From Mycolicibacterium neworleansense (GTDB lineage Bacteria; Actinomycetota; Actinomycetes; Mycobacteriales; Mycobacteriaceae), in the NCBI RefSeq assembly GCF_001245615.1, contig NZ_CWKH01000001.1, forward strand, positions 3,162,001 through 3,226,000: 64,000 nucleotides of DNA. The letters run 5' to 3'. Position 1 is the first letter of the stretch, and every line of letters starts with the position of its first letter. The notes under the pieces are model-generated. The model did no database searches and had not been told where the DNA came from. It saw only the letters and a program-made list of their open reading frames with translations. A program made the position numbers and the translations under genes. This document shows, one piece after another, positions 8,071 through 17,779 of this stretch.

Positions 8071-9066
8071 GTGGACATGCCACACCAGGTGCTCGAGCAG
8101 ATGCTGCAGCGGAAATTCGACAAGGACATTCGCCAGCACTACTTCCGTGGCATGGAGTTCGCCGGTCCGGCCGGCGACCCGGGATGGTTCGGCCCGGGCA
8201 GCGCCGTCTGGCACGTCCACTCCCACACCGAGGCCCTGATTTTCGGTCTGCAGTGCGCGGCCTACATGGAACGCCTCGACCCGTCGATCTACTGGATGGG
8301 CATGCACCACTCGCGTCTGGTGAAGCGCGACAAGAACGGGACCGCGATCCCCGTCATCGATCCGCAGGGCGCGGCGGTGCGACTGGGCCACTCGATCGCG
8401 TTCTTCATCGGCACCGCCTACGGCAACACCGAAACCGCCGAGCGCGTGGCCAAGACCGTCCGCGCCATGCACCACACCATCAAGGGCACCCGCCCCGACG
8501 GCGCGGTCTATGACGCCGACGATCCGGACTGGCTGCGCTGGAACTACGCGACCGTGGTGTGGGGGCTGGCCACCGCGCACGAGATCTACCACCCGAATCC
8601 GTTGCGCGGCAAGAAACTCGACCGCTACTACGGAGAGTTCATCCGGGTCGGGCATGCGCTGGGCGGCACCGACCTGCCGACCACCAAGGCCGAGACGCTG
8701 GACTGCCTGCAGTCCTACCTGCCCAAGCTGGCGCTGACCCACGGCGCGGCCATGGCCACCGGCTCCAACCTGCCGATGCCGCAGAGCGCGGTGGACTGGG
8801 CGATCCGCGACACCATGCCCAAGTGGGCCAAACAACTGATCGGGCACACCGATCCGAACCCGATCGAGCGCGCCGCCCGGCGGGCGATGGTGTGGTCGAT
8901 CATCAACGGACTGCACACCGCCGCGGGCCCCACATTGGAGTTTCGGGCGGCGCGGAAACGCGTCGCCGGCGGAACCACGGTGCCGCACACCGAGCCCACG
9001 TATGTGCCCGGAAGCGACCCGGTTCTGAGCCGCGAACAGGTCGAAGAGAGTTTCGCCCCGGTGTGA
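8071..9066 (+). CDS. MpaB/latex-clearing-protein family oxygenase (DUF2236)
   Basis: A 331-residue DUF2236 protein, the heme-b oxygenase-like family that includes fungal MpaB and bacterial rubber oxygenases. Features are WFGPGSAVWHVHSHTEALIFG near residues 35-55, RLGHSIAFFIGTAYGN near 110, VRAMHHTIKG near 135-144 and the WNYATVVWGLATAHEIY helix near 155-171. His and Arg in the second and third segments are the usual heme-contact positions. The GTG at 8071 has an AGAAGGGGG ribosome-binding site 6 nt upstream; ATG 8077 is an alternative. It is under probable TetR control. Mycobacteria carry many paralogues, and the substrate is unknown. Confidence 0.8.
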   Translation: MDMPHQVLEQMLQRKFDKDIRQHYFRGMEFAGPAGDPGWFGPGSAVWHVHSHTEALIFGLQCAAYMERLDPSIYWMGMHHSRLVKRDKNGTAIPVIDPQGAAVRLGHSIAFFIGTAYGNTETAERVAKTVRAMHHTIKGTRPDGAVYDADDPDWLRWNYATVVWGLATAHEIYHPNPLRGKKLDRYYGEFIRVGHALGGTDLPTTKAETLDCLQSYLPKLALTHGAAMATGSNLPMPQSAVDWAIRDTMPKWAKQLIGHTDPNPIERAARRAMVWSIINGLHTAAGPTLEFRAARKRVAGGTTVPHTEPTYVPGSDPVLSREQVEESFAPV

Positions 9067-9118
9067 TGCACGGCACAGATGTTTTTGGCCGCACCGTGGC
9101 CTTTGAGACACTGCAGCT

Positions 9119-10498
9119 ATGAGCACTACGCCGCCCAAAACCAAGCACCGCGAGGTCGCCAGGTTGAGCCGGGTGCCGTTGCCCGTGGAGGCCGCCCGTA
9201 TCGGCGCCACCGGATGGCAGATCACCCGCACCGGGGTCCGTGTCGCCGCCAACATGTTCGGCCGCGGATCCCTGCAGCAGAAGATCATCAAGCAGGTGCC
9301 CCAGACCTTCTCCGATCTGGGTCCCACCTACGTCAAGTTCGGCCAGATCATCGCGTCCAGTCCCGGCGCGTTCGGTGAGCCGCTGAGCCGCGAATTCCGC
9401 AGCCTGCTCGACCGGGTGCCGCCGGCCGACACCGACGAGGTCCACAAGCTCTTCGTCGAGGAACTCGGCGACGAACCGTCGAACCTGTTCAAGAGCTTCG
9501 ACGAGAAGCCGTTCGCCTCCGCCTCGATCGCGCAGGTGCACTTCGCCACGCTGCACAGCGGCGAGGAGGTCGTGGTCAAGATCCAGCGGCCGGGGATCCG
9601 TCGCCGCGTCGCCGCCGACCTGCAGATCCTCAAGCGCGGCGCACAGCTGGTCGAGCTCGCCAAGCTGGGCCGGAGGCTGTCGGCCCAGGACGTGGTGGCC
9701 GACTTCGCCGACAATCTCGCCGAGGAGCTCGACTTCCGGCTCGAGGCCCAGTCGATGGACGCCTGGGTCTCCCACATGCATGCCTCCCCGCTCGGCGAGA
9801 ACATCCGGGTGCCGCAGGTGTACTGGGACCTGACCAGTCAGCGGGTGCTGACGATGGAGCGGGTCACCGGGGTGCGTATCGACGATGTGGCCGCCATCCG
9901 CAAGAAGGGCTTCGACGGCACCGAGCTGGTCAAGGCCCTGTTGTTCAGCGTGTTCGAGGGCGGCCTGAAGCACGGCCTGTTCCACGGCGACCTGCACGCG
10001 GGCAACCTCTATGTCGATGACAACGGCAAGATCGTGTTCTTCGACTTCGGCATCATGGGCCGCATCGACCCGCGCACCCGCTGGTTGTTGCGCGAGCTCG
10101 TCTATGCCCTGCTGGTCAAGAAGGACCATGCGGCGGCGGGCAAGATCGTGGTGCTGATGGGGGCGGTGGGGACGGTGAAGCCCGAAGCGCAGGCCGCCAA
10201 GGACCTGGAGAAGTTCGCTACCCCCCTGACGATGAAGTCGCTCGGCGATATGTCGTACGCCGAAATCGGCCGGCAACTCTCCGCGCTGGCCGATGCCTAC
10301 GACGTCAAACTCCCGCGCGAACTCGTGTTGATCGGCAAGCAGTTCCTCTACGTCGAGCGCTACATGAAGCTGCTGGCGCCCAAGTGGGAGATGATGAACG
10401 ACCCCCAGCTCACCGGGTACTTCGCCAACTTCATGGTGGATATCAGCCGTGAGCACAAGGATTCGGCCATCGACCCGGACAGTGGGATCGAGGCCTGA
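9119..10498 (+). CDS. ABC1/UbiB-family atypical protein kinase-like protein
   Basis: A 459-residue ABC1 (AarF/UbiB/ADCK) protein and positional counterpart of Rv0647c. It shows the family hallmarks: YVKFGQIIASSPGAF (the KxGQ motif, near residues 74-88), an Ala-rich nucleotide loop in ASASIAQVHFA, the lysine in VVVKIQRPG, EELDFRLEA (ExD motif), HGDLHAGN (catalytic loop) and FFDFGIMG (metal-binding DFG). In other organisms these proteins act in lipid or quinone homeostasis as ATPases or kinases. Its place just before lipG and mycolic acid methyltransferases hints at an envelope-lipid role. lipG follows with no gap. Confidence 0.88.
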   Translation: MSTTPPKTKHREVARLSRVPLPVEAARIGATGWQITRTGVRVAANMFGRGSLQQKIIKQVPQTFSDLGPTYVKFGQIIASSPGAFGEPLSREFRSLLDRVPPADTDEVHKLFVEELGDEPSNLFKSFDEKPFASASIAQVHFATLHSGEEVVVKIQRPGIRRRVAADLQILKRGAQLVELAKLGRRLSAQDVVADFADNLAEELDFRLEAQSMDAWVSHMHASPLGENIRVPQVYWDLTSQRVLTMERVTGVRIDDVAAIRKKGFDGTELVKALLFSVFEGGLKHGLFHGDLHAGNLYVDDNGKIVFFDFGIMGRIDPRTRWLLRELVYALLVKKDHAAAGKIVVLMGAVGTVKPEAQAAKDLEKFATPLTMKSLGDMSYAEIGRQLSALADAYDVKLPRELVLIGKQFLYVERYMKLLAPKWEMMNDPQLTGYFANFMVDISREHKDSAIDPDSGIEA

Positions 10499-11425
10499 GT
10501 GGCCAACATGAAAGTGCGTACCGGCTTCGCCAAGTCGTCCGCGGAACCCGGCGATGTCGACATCTACTACGAGGACATGGGCGATCCGAACGATCCGGCG
10601 GTGCTGCTGATCATGGGCCTGGGCGCACAGATGTTGCTGTGGCGCACCGGGTTCTGCGAGAAGCTCGTCAGCCAGGGTTTGCGGGTGATCCGGTACGACA
10701 ACCGCGACGTGGGTCTGTCGACGAAGTTGTCGGGCAAGCGGGTGGACACGCCGCTGCCGCTGCGCATGGCCCGGTCGTTCGTGGGCCTGCGCAGCCCGTC
10801 GGTCTACACGCTCGAAGATGTCGCCGATGACGCTGCCGCCCTGCTCGATCACCTCAGGATCGACACCGCCCACATCGTCGGCGGATCGATGGGCGGGATG
10901 ATCGCGCAGGTGTTCGCATCGCGGTATGCGCAGCGCACCAGGTCCCTTGGGGTGATCTTCTCCAGCAACAACCAGCCGTTGCTACCGCCGCCCGGCATCA
11001 AACAGCTGCTGTCGGTGATCACCGGCCCGCCCGCCAATTCGTCGCGAGAAGCCATCATCGACAACGCAGTTCGGATCAGCCGGATCAACGGCAGCCCCGG
11101 TTATCCCACGCCCGAGGACGAGATCCGCGCCCAGGCCGCCGAACTGTACGACCGCGCCTATTACCCGGCCGGGATCGCCCGGCATTTCGACGCGATCCTG
11201 GGCAGCGGCAGCCTGCGCCACCATGACAAGCGGATCAGCGCTCCCACCGTGGTGATCCACGGCCGCTCGGACCGGCTGATGCGCCCGTTCGGGGGCCGGG
11301 CGGTGGCCCGGGCGATCGACGGCGCCCGCCTCGTCCTGATCGACGGGATGGGCCACGAGCTACCCGAACCGGTCTGGGACGAGATCGTCGGCGAGCTCAA
11401 GACGAACTTCGCGAGCGCCGAATAG
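10499..11425 (+). CDS. lipG: Alpha/beta hydrolase, LipG-like esterase
   Basis: A 308-residue alpha/beta hydrolase, counterpart of Rv0646c LipG. The nucleophile elbow is HIVGGSMGGMIAQVFA (catalytic Ser in GGSMGG, near residue 128). An Asp in VVIHGRSDRLM and His in MGHELPEP complete the triad. There is no signal peptide. LipG of M. tuberculosis has reported esterase and phospholipase/thioesterase activity; substrate here is inferred. The GTG at 10499 directly abuts the TGA of the ABC1 gene, and ATG 10508 is an in-frame alternative, so the two genes are translationally coupled. Confidence 0.85.
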   Translation: MANMKVRTGFAKSSAEPGDVDIYYEDMGDPNDPAVLLIMGLGAQMLLWRTGFCEKLVSQGLRVIRYDNRDVGLSTKLSGKRVDTPLPLRMARSFVGLRSPSVYTLEDVADDAAALLDHLRIDTAHIVGGSMGGMIAQVFASRYAQRTRSLGVIFSSNNQPLLPPPGIKQLLSVITGPPANSSREAIIDNAVRISRINGSPGYPTPEDEIRAQAAELYDRAYYPAGIARHFDAILGSGSLRHHDKRISAPTVVIHGRSDRLMRPFGGRAVARAIDGARLVLIDGMGHELPEPVWDEIVGELKTNFASAE

Positions 11426-11503
11426 TCTGTGCGTCGGCAACGTTAGTTTTCCGATTGGCCGTTTGCCAGGGCCGAAAAGCTCGGTAGCTGGCTGAAGTGG
11501 CCC

Positions 11504-11509
11504 TACAGT
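11504..11509 (+). promoter_or_regulatory. Possible -10 (TACAGT) for the first mycolate methyltransferase
   Basis: TACAGT in the 172-bp gap after lipG fits the mycobacterial TANNNT -10 pattern and would start transcription about 80 nt before GTG 11598. No convincing -35 lies 17-18 bp upstream. Weak call. Confidence 0.25.
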
Positions 11510-11597
11510 GGCTGACAGCAGTCTGGGGGGGCGGCTAGGTCAAGACGTGGCCTAGTGCGGCTCTGCCCGGTCGGTATCTGCCCCAAGAGGTGCCTCC

Positions 11598-12476
11598 GTG
11601 GCCAAACATCCGGTAAAGCTCAAACCCCACTTCGACGACGTACAGGCCCACTACGACCTGTCCGACGATTTCTTCGCCCTGTTCCTGGATCCGTCCAGGA
11701 CCTACAGCTGCGCGTACTTCGAACGTGATGACCTGACGCTCGAAGAAGCCCAGCTCGCGAAGATCGACCTGGCACTGGGCAAGCTGGGGTTGCAACCGGG
11801 AATGACCCTGCTCGATGTCGGGTGCGGTTGGGGGGCAACGATGTTGCGCGCCCTTGAGCGTCACGATGTCAATGTCGTCGGCTTGACGCTGAGCCGTAAC
11901 CAGGCCGCTCACGTCCAGCAGCTGCTCGACCGTTCGGCAAGCCACCGTTCAAAACGGGTGCTGCTGGCCGGCTGGGAGGAGTTCGACGAGCCGGTGGATC
12001 GGATCGTGTCGATCGGGGCGTTCGAGCATTTCGGCCCCGACCGCTACGACGACTTCTTCCGCTTCGCCCACCGCGTCCTGCCGGACGACGGCGTGATGCT
12101 GCTGCACACCATCACCGCGATGCACCCCCGATATGCCCATGAACGCGGCATCCCGCTCACCTTCGAGCTGGCCAAGTTCATCAAGTTCATCGTCACCGAG
12201 ATCTTCCCGGGCGGGCGGTTGCCCACCGTCGAGATGGTCGAGGAACGTTCGCAGCAGGCCGGTTTCACGCTGACCCGCCGGCAGTCCCTGCAGCTGCACT
12301 ACGCCCGCACGCTCGACCTGTGGGCGGCCAATCTGGAAGCCAACCACGACGAGGCCGTGCGGACCCAGTCGCAGGAGGTCTACGACCGCTACATGCGCTA
12401 CCTCACCGGCTGCGCGAACCTGTTCCGAGTCGGCTACACCGACGTCAACCAGTTCACCCTGCATGTCGCGGGTTGA
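11598..12476 (+). CDS. mmaA2: Mycolic acid cyclopropane synthase/methyltransferase, MmaA2/PcaA-like
   Basis: A 292-residue SAM-dependent mycolic acid methyltransferase that modifies double bonds of meromycolate chains. The SAM site is TLLDVGCGWGATM (near residues 72-84). Residues placed around the bicarbonate base in relatives are all present: Cys in YSCAYFER, Glu in IGAFEHFG, His in LLHTI and Tyr in HYARTLDLWA. Stretches such as TLTRRQSLQ and RVGYTDVNQFTL are closest, from memory, to M. tuberculosis MmaA2, which makes cis-cyclopropanes. The start is GTG 11598. It has its own 172-bp upstream gap and is followed by a second paralogue. Confidence 0.85.
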   Translation: MAKHPVKLKPHFDDVQAHYDLSDDFFALFLDPSRTYSCAYFERDDLTLEEAQLAKIDLALGKLGLQPGMTLLDVGCGWGATMLRALERHDVNVVGLTLSRNQAAHVQQLLDRSASHRSKRVLLAGWEEFDEPVDRIVSIGAFEHFGPDRYDDFFRFAHRVLPDDGVMLLHTITAMHPRYAHERGIPLTFELAKFIKFIVTEIFPGGRLPTVEMVEERSQQAGFTLTRRQSLQLHYARTLDLWAANLEANHDEAVRTQSQEVYDRYMRYLTGCANLFRVGYTDVNQFTLHVAG

Positions 12477-12660
12477 TTTCCTTCGCCAGCGCAGTACCGC
12501 GTCGAGATATCCGCAGGCACCGATAAACATTTGACGGTGCACGATGACAAATTTGTTTGCCCGCGAAATTCATTGACGGTAGCGGCAGCGGGCCGGTGGC
12601 AGTCGCCTGCTGTACCCTGAGGTTCGCGGGAGGAACTCTACAGCTTGGAGCATTTCGAAT

Positions 12661-13521
12661 ATGTCCAAATTGACACCGAAATACGAAGAACTGCAGTCGA
12701 TCTACGACATTTCCAACGAATTCTACGAACTGTTTCTCGGGCCCACAATGGGCTATACGTGCGGCTATTTCGAGCGCGAGGACATGACCGGCGACGAGGC
12801 TCAGATCGCCAAGTTCGATCTGGCCTTGGGCAAGCTGGGCCTCGAACCGGGGATGACGCTGCTGGACATCGGCTGCGGCTGGGGCGCCTGCATGGCTCGG
12901 GCGATCGAGAAGTACGACGTCAACGTCATCGGTCTGACCCTCAGTGGCGAGCAGCGTGAATACGCGATCGAAAAGCTCGCCAAGGTACCGACCGACCGTA
13001 ATGTCGAGGTTCGGCTGCAAGGCTGGGAAGAATTCAACGACAAGGTCGACCGCATCGTGTCGATCGGCGCCTTCGAACATTTCGGATTCGAACGTTATCC
13101 GGCGTTTTTCGAGACGGCCTACAACGCGCTGCCCGACGACGGCGTCATGCTGCTGCACAACATCACGGGGTTCGACCTGCGCGAAGGCCAGAAGCTCGGC
13201 CTGCACATGACATTCGAAGACGCCCGCTTTGCCCGGTTCATCATGACCGAGATCTTCCCGGGCGGCCGTCTGCCCTCGGTGACGATGGAGCAGGAAAAAG
13301 CGACCGAAGCCGGATTCAAGCTCACCCAGCTGCAGGAGATCGGCCCGCACTACGTCCGGACACTCAAGATCTGGGCTGACGCGCTCGAGGCCCACAAGGA
13401 CGAGGCGATCGCCATCCAGGGCCAGGAGGTCTACGACCGGTACGACAAGTACCTCAACGGCTGCCAGAAGTACTTCGCCTCGGGCCACATCAGCGTGCAT
13501 CAGTTCACGCTGCAGAAGTAG
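12661..13521 (+). CDS. Mycolic acid methyltransferase family paralogue (divergent)
   Basis: A 286-residue paralogue of the preceding enzyme. The SAM motif TLLDIGCGWGACM, the Cys in GYTCGYFER, Glu in IGAFEHFG, His in LLHNITG and Tyr in HYVRTLKIWAD are intact, so it should be active. It differs elsewhere (QREYAIEKLAKVPTDRNVEV, DLREGQKLGLHMTFEDARF) and mixes MmaA1/UmaA-like with MmaA4-like segments. The specific reaction (cyclopropanation, methylation or epimer control) cannot be assigned. GGAG at 12647-12650 is the likely ribosome-binding site. A 184-bp gap before it suggests an independent promoter. Confidence 0.8.
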   Translation: MSKLTPKYEELQSIYDISNEFYELFLGPTMGYTCGYFEREDMTGDEAQIAKFDLALGKLGLEPGMTLLDIGCGWGACMARAIEKYDVNVIGLTLSGEQREYAIEKLAKVPTDRNVEVRLQGWEEFNDKVDRIVSIGAFEHFGFERYPAFFETAYNALPDDGVMLLHNITGFDLREGQKLGLHMTFEDARFARFIMTEIFPGGRLPSVTMEQEKATEAGFKLTQLQEIGPHYVRTLKIWADALEAHKDEAIAIQGQEVYDRYDKYLNGCQKYFASGHISVHQFTLQK

Positions 13522-13635
13522 CGAGAAGTAGTCAGAAGCAATCTCGCGCGGCCTGTCGGATCCCGGCACCGTCGTTCGTCGGATAGGTAGAGAGTGGAAC
13601 AGACGGTTCTCACTCGCTGACGCCGGGAGACGACG

Positions 13636-14331
13636 ATGCACTACTTCGCACTACTGATCAGTCAAGACGTGGAACTCGCGCCCGAGCAGCAGGCCGAAGG
13701 CATGGCTGCCTTCCAGGCATTTCATGCCAAGGCACAGTCGGCGATCCGGGCCGGCGACGCGCTGGGCAGGGCCGCTGCGGCCACCCGCATCACCGGAGGT
13801 GCGGAAAACCCGACCATCACCGACGGCCCGTTCCCCGAGGGCGCCGAGGTGGCCTGCGGCTACTACGTGTTCGAGGCCGACAATCTAGATGAAGCGCTGG
13901 CCCTGGCCCGCGACATCCCGGTGGCACAGTTCGGCGCGGTCGAGGTGTGGCCGATGGTCCACTGGCAGGCGCCCGAGCAGCCGCTGGGCAATGACTGGCT
14001 GGCGCTCCTGCTGGAGCCGCCGGGGGAGGTCAACACTCCCGGCTCCGACGAGTGGAACCGGCAGGCGGCCAAGCACGGCGAACTCGCCAAGACCATCGGT
14101 GACAAGACCCTGGCGGGCGCGCCCCTGCATCCGCCGTCCACCGCGACCACCGTGCGTGTGCGCGACGGCAAGGTGACGCTCACCGACGGTCCCTACGCCG
14201 AGGGTGCCGAGGTGGCCAACGGCTTCTACGTGTTGCGGGCGTCCGATCGCGATGAGGCGGTCAAACTGGCGTCGATGATTCCGGCCTCGGCCATCGAGGT
14301 CCGCCAGTTGGCCGGGGTTTCAGGCCTGTAA
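13636..14331 (+). CDS. Tandem YCII/DGPF-domain protein
   Basis: A 231-residue protein built of two YCII-related (DGPF) domains. Repeat 1 (about residues 1-110) carries TDGPFPEGAEVACGYYVFEA and repeat 2 (about 115-231) carries TDGPYAEGAEVANGFYVLRA. DGPF proteins are the standard genomic partners of ECF42 sigma factors, and such a sigma factor starts 6 nt downstream, so the two form an operon. Their biochemical role is not established. A GGGAG ribosome-binding site precedes ATG 13636. Fusion of two domains in one chain is less usual than separate small genes. Confidence 0.85.
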   Translation: MHYFALLISQDVELAPEQQAEGMAAFQAFHAKAQSAIRAGDALGRAAAATRITGGAENPTITDGPFPEGAEVACGYYVFEADNLDEALALARDIPVAQFGAVEVWPMVHWQAPEQPLGNDWLALLLEPPGEVNTPGSDEWNRQAAKHGELAKTIGDKTLAGAPLHPPSTATTVRVRDGKVTLTDGPYAEGAEVANGFYVLRASDRDEAVKLASMIPASAIEVRQLAGVSGL

Positions 14332-14337
14332 TCGTCG

Positions 14338-15561
14338 ATGACCCAACTGGACGGCGTCTTTCGGCGCGAGTGGGGCCCGGCGGTTGCCGCGCTCGCGCGA
14401 TGGTCGGGCGATCTCACCGTGGCCGAGGACGCCGTCCAGGAGGCCTGTACGCAGGCCCTGCAGATCTGGCCGGCCGAGGGTATGCCGGCCAATCCCGGTG
14501 CGTGGCTGACCACGGTGGCACGCAATCGGGCCCTGGACCGGTTGCGGCGCGAATCTGCCCGGCCCGGAAAGGAACTGGCAGCGGTGTACGAGCAGGTGAA
14601 CGCGTCGGGCGAGGGTGCCGAGCTGCACCCGGTGCGCGACGACGAGCTGCGGATGATGTTCACCTGCGCCCACCCCGCACTGGACCCCGCCTCACAGCTG
14701 GCCCTGACACTGCGACTGATCTCGGGGTTGACGGTCACCGAGATCGCCCGCGCCCTGCTGCAGTCCGACGCCGCGGTCGGGCAGCGAATCACCCGGGCCA
14801 AGAACAAGATTCGCAAGGCCAACATCCCGCTGCGGGTGCCGCCGCCGGAGCTTTTGGCCGAGCGCACGCCGCACGTATTGGGCTGTATCTATTCGGTGTT
14901 CACCGAGGGGTATTGGTCGACCGGCGGGCCGTCGGCCATCCGCGACGAACTGTGCGACGAGGGCGTCCGGCTCGCGGGTGAGTTGTGCTCGCTGATGCCG
15001 GGCAACCGTGACGCGCATGCGCTCGCGGCCCTTGTGCTGCTGCATGATTCGCGCCGCCGCACCCGGGTCGACGAGACGGGTGCGCTGATCCCGCTGGACG
15101 AGCAGGACCGCAGTCACTGGGACCGTGGCCGCATCGCCCGGGGCCTGGAGCAGTTGCGGCTGGCCGAGGGCGCACCCGGCACGTACCTACCGCAAGCGGT
15201 GATCGCGGCACTGCATGCGACGGCACCGTCGTGGCAGCACACCGACTGGGCCACCATCTGCCTGGCGTACGACCGGCTGGCCGAGGCGACGGACTCCCCC
15301 GTGGTGCGCGCCAATCGTGCACTCGCCGTTGGCTTTCGCGACGGCTTCCCGGCCGGGTTGGCCGCTCTGGACGAGGTGGCCGACGATCCGCGGCTGGCCC
15401 GGGCGAATGCCGTGGCGCCGATCCGCGCGGATCTGTTGCGCCGTGCCGGCCGGCTCGATGAGGCCGTGCGCTGGTACCGCGTCGCGCTCGAGGGCGACAA
15501 CGTGTCCGAACCCGCCGCGGCCTTCCTGCGCCGTCGCCTTGCCGAATGCGTCACCTCTTGA
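14338..15561 (+). CDS. ECF sigma factor with C-terminal extension (ECF42-type)
   Basis: A 407-residue RNA polymerase sigma factor. Region 2 (VFRREWGPAVAALARWSGDLTVAEDAVQEA, then PANPGAWLTTVARNRALDRLRR) and region 4 (LTLRLISGLTVTEIARALL, then VGQRITRAKNKIRKA) fill the first 180 residues. The remaining ~220 residues are a helical TPR-like extension, with LAAVLL- and AVGFRDGFPAGLAALDEVA-like repeats. This architecture and the adjacent DGPF gene define the ECF42 group. No anti-sigma gene is present, as expected when the extension itself regulates activity. Its target promoters are unknown. Transcription probably ends at the hairpin 10 bp after the stop. Confidence 0.88.
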   Translation: MTQLDGVFRREWGPAVAALARWSGDLTVAEDAVQEACTQALQIWPAEGMPANPGAWLTTVARNRALDRLRRESARPGKELAAVYEQVNASGEGAELHPVRDDELRMMFTCAHPALDPASQLALTLRLISGLTVTEIARALLQSDAAVGQRITRAKNKIRKANIPLRVPPPELLAERTPHVLGCIYSVFTEGYWSTGGPSAIRDELCDEGVRLAGELCSLMPGNRDAHALAALVLLHDSRRRTRVDETGALIPLDEQDRSHWDRGRIARGLEQLRLAEGAPGTYLPQAVIAALHATAPSWQHTDWATICLAYDRLAEATDSPVVRANRALAVGFRDGFPAGLAALDEVADDPRLARANAVAPIRADLLRRAGRLDEAVRWYRVALEGDNVSEPAAAFLRRRLAECVTS

Positions 15562-15570
15562 GCAAACGCA

Positions 15571-15604
15571 AAAGTCCTCCAAATCCGTAGATTTGGAGGA
15601 CTTT
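15571..15604. terminator. Perfect 15-bp bidirectional terminator hairpin
   Basis: Arms 15571-15585 and 15590-15604 are exact reverse complements (AAAGTCCTCCAAATC and its complement) around the loop CGTA. Each arm begins with AAAG and ends with CTTT, so both strands give a short U-run after a stable stem. It separates the plus-strand ECF gene from the minus-strand rplA and probably ends transcription from both sides. Confidence 0.85.
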
Positions 15605-15660
15605 CACGTCTGCTCGCGCAGAAACGACTACGCCTCGGTGCCGATGGTCGGCTCCGCGAG

Positions 15661-16368
15661 CTACGCCTCGGTGAAGTTCCGGGTCACCGCCGGGTCAACC
15701 GGGATACCCGGACCGGTGGTGGTGGAGACGGTCACCTTCTTGAGGTAACGACCCTTCGAGGACGACGGCTTGGCCCGCAGCACTTCGTCGAGCGCGGCGC
15801 CGTAGTTCTCGGCCAGCTTGGCCTCGTCGAAGGACGCCTTGCCGATCACGAAGTGCAGGTTGGCCTGCTTGTCGACGCGGAAGTTGATCTTGCCGCCCTT
15901 GATGTCGGCCACAGCCTTGGTGACATCGGGGGTGACGGTGCCGGTCTTGGGGTTCGGCATCAGACCGCGCGGGCCCAGCACGCGGGCGATCCGACCGACC
16001 TTGGCCATCTGATCCGGGGTGGCGATCGCGGCGTCGAAGTCCAGGAAACCGCCCTGGATCTTCTCGATCAGGTCGTCGGAGCCGACGACGTCGGCACCGG
16101 CGGCCAGCGCCTGCTCTGCCTTCTCACCGACGGCGAACACGGCGACGCGAGCGGTCTTACCGGTGCCGTGCGGGAGGTTGACGGTGCCGCGGACCATCTG
16201 GTCAGCCTTGCGCGGGTCCACACCGAGGCGGATGGCGACCTCGACAGTGGCGTCCTGCTTCTTGGAGGAGGTCTCCTTGGCCAGCTTCGCCGCCTCAAGC
16301 GGCGTGTAGAGCTTGGTCCGGTCGACCTTCTCCGCGGCTTCGCGGTATGCCTTGCTGTTCTTGCTCAT
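15661..16368 (-). CDS. rplA: 50S ribosomal protein L1
   Basis: A 235-residue L1 protein of the ribosomal L1 stalk. The hallmark [21 protein letters not shown] is present mid-protein, with the start [19 protein letters not shown] 16368 is chosen over an upstream in-frame start because the extension (MAGLASARR...) has no conservation and an AGGATTGG ribosome-binding site precedes 16368. It lies 69 bp after rplK in the same operon. L1 usually autoregulates such operons by binding the mRNA leader; no leader mimic was tested here. Confidence 0.97.
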   Translation of the reverse strand: MSKNSKAYREAAEKVDRTKLYTPLEAAKLAKETSSKKQDATVEVAIRLGVDPRKADQMVRGTVNLPHGTGKTARVAVFAVGEKAEQALAAGADVVGSDDLIEKIQGGFLDFDAAIATPDQMAKVGRIARVLGPRGLMPNPKTGTVTPDVTKAVADIKGGKINFRVDKQANLHFVIGKASFDEAKLAENYGAALDEVLRAKPSSSKGRYLKKVTVSTTTGPGIPVDPAVTRNFTEA

Positions 16369-16437
16369 TGAAAATCCAATCCTGTCTGTTGGAGTCGTGG
16401 TCCTGCGGGCCGATGCCAGCCCTGCCACGCGTTCCGA

Positions 16438-16866
16438 TTATTCGACGGTGATGCCCATCGACCGGGCGGTGCCGGCGATGATCTTCGACGCAGCGTCGAT
16501 GTCGTTGGCGTTGAGATCGGCCTTCTTGGTCTCAGCGATCTCGCGCACCTGATCCCAGGTCACCTTGGCGACCTTGGTCTTGTGCGGCTCGCCCGAACCC
16601 TTCTGCACACCGGCTGCCTTGAGCAGCAGCTTGGCGGCGGGCGGGGTCTTCAGTGCGAAAGTGAAGCTGCGGTCCTCGTAGACAGTGATCTCCACGGGGA
16701 TGACGTTTCCGCGCTGCGACTCGGTCGCGGCGTTGTACGCCTTGCAGAACTCCATGATGTTGACGCCGTGCTGGCCAAGCGCAGGACCGACCGGCGGGGC
16801 GGGGTTGGCCTGCCCGGCCTGGATCTGCAGCTTGATGAGCCCGGCGACCTTCTTCTTCGGGGCCAT
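16438..16866 (-). CDS. rplK: 50S ribosomal protein L11
   Basis: A 142-residue L11, a component of the GTPase-associated centre that contacts elongation factors and is needed for RelA-type stringent sensing. It starts [18 protein letters not shown] and contains [22 protein letters not shown]. The C-terminal RNA-binding domain includes [15 protein letters not shown]. Full family length. It lies 70 bp after nusG and 69 bp before rplA. Confidence 0.98.
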   Translation of the reverse strand: MAPKKKVAGLIKLQIQAGQANPAPPVGPALGQHGVNIMEFCKAYNAATESQRGNVIPVEITVYEDRSFTFALKTPPAAKLLLKAAGVQKGSGEPHKTKVAKVTWDQVREIAETKKADLNANDIDAASKIIAGTARSMGITVE

Positions 16867-16936
16867 GCTTCTGGTGTTCCTTTACTTGCTCATCCAAGGG
16901 CGCGTAAACGCCCGTTGTTTCTAGCCGCTGTGGCGA

Positions 16937-17767
<831 letters not shown>

Positions 17768-17779
17768 TCAAATTCCAGA

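Noticed and set aside
8903..10873. A 656-codon minus-strand open frame
   Set aside because: Antisense to the ABC1 kinase and lipG, which carry clear family motifs. Long antisense frames are expected in high-GC coding DNA.
12573..12578. TTGACG as a -35 for the second mycolate methyltransferase
   Set aside because: The only TANNNT downstream (TACCCT, 12613) is 34 bp away, too far for a normal spacer.
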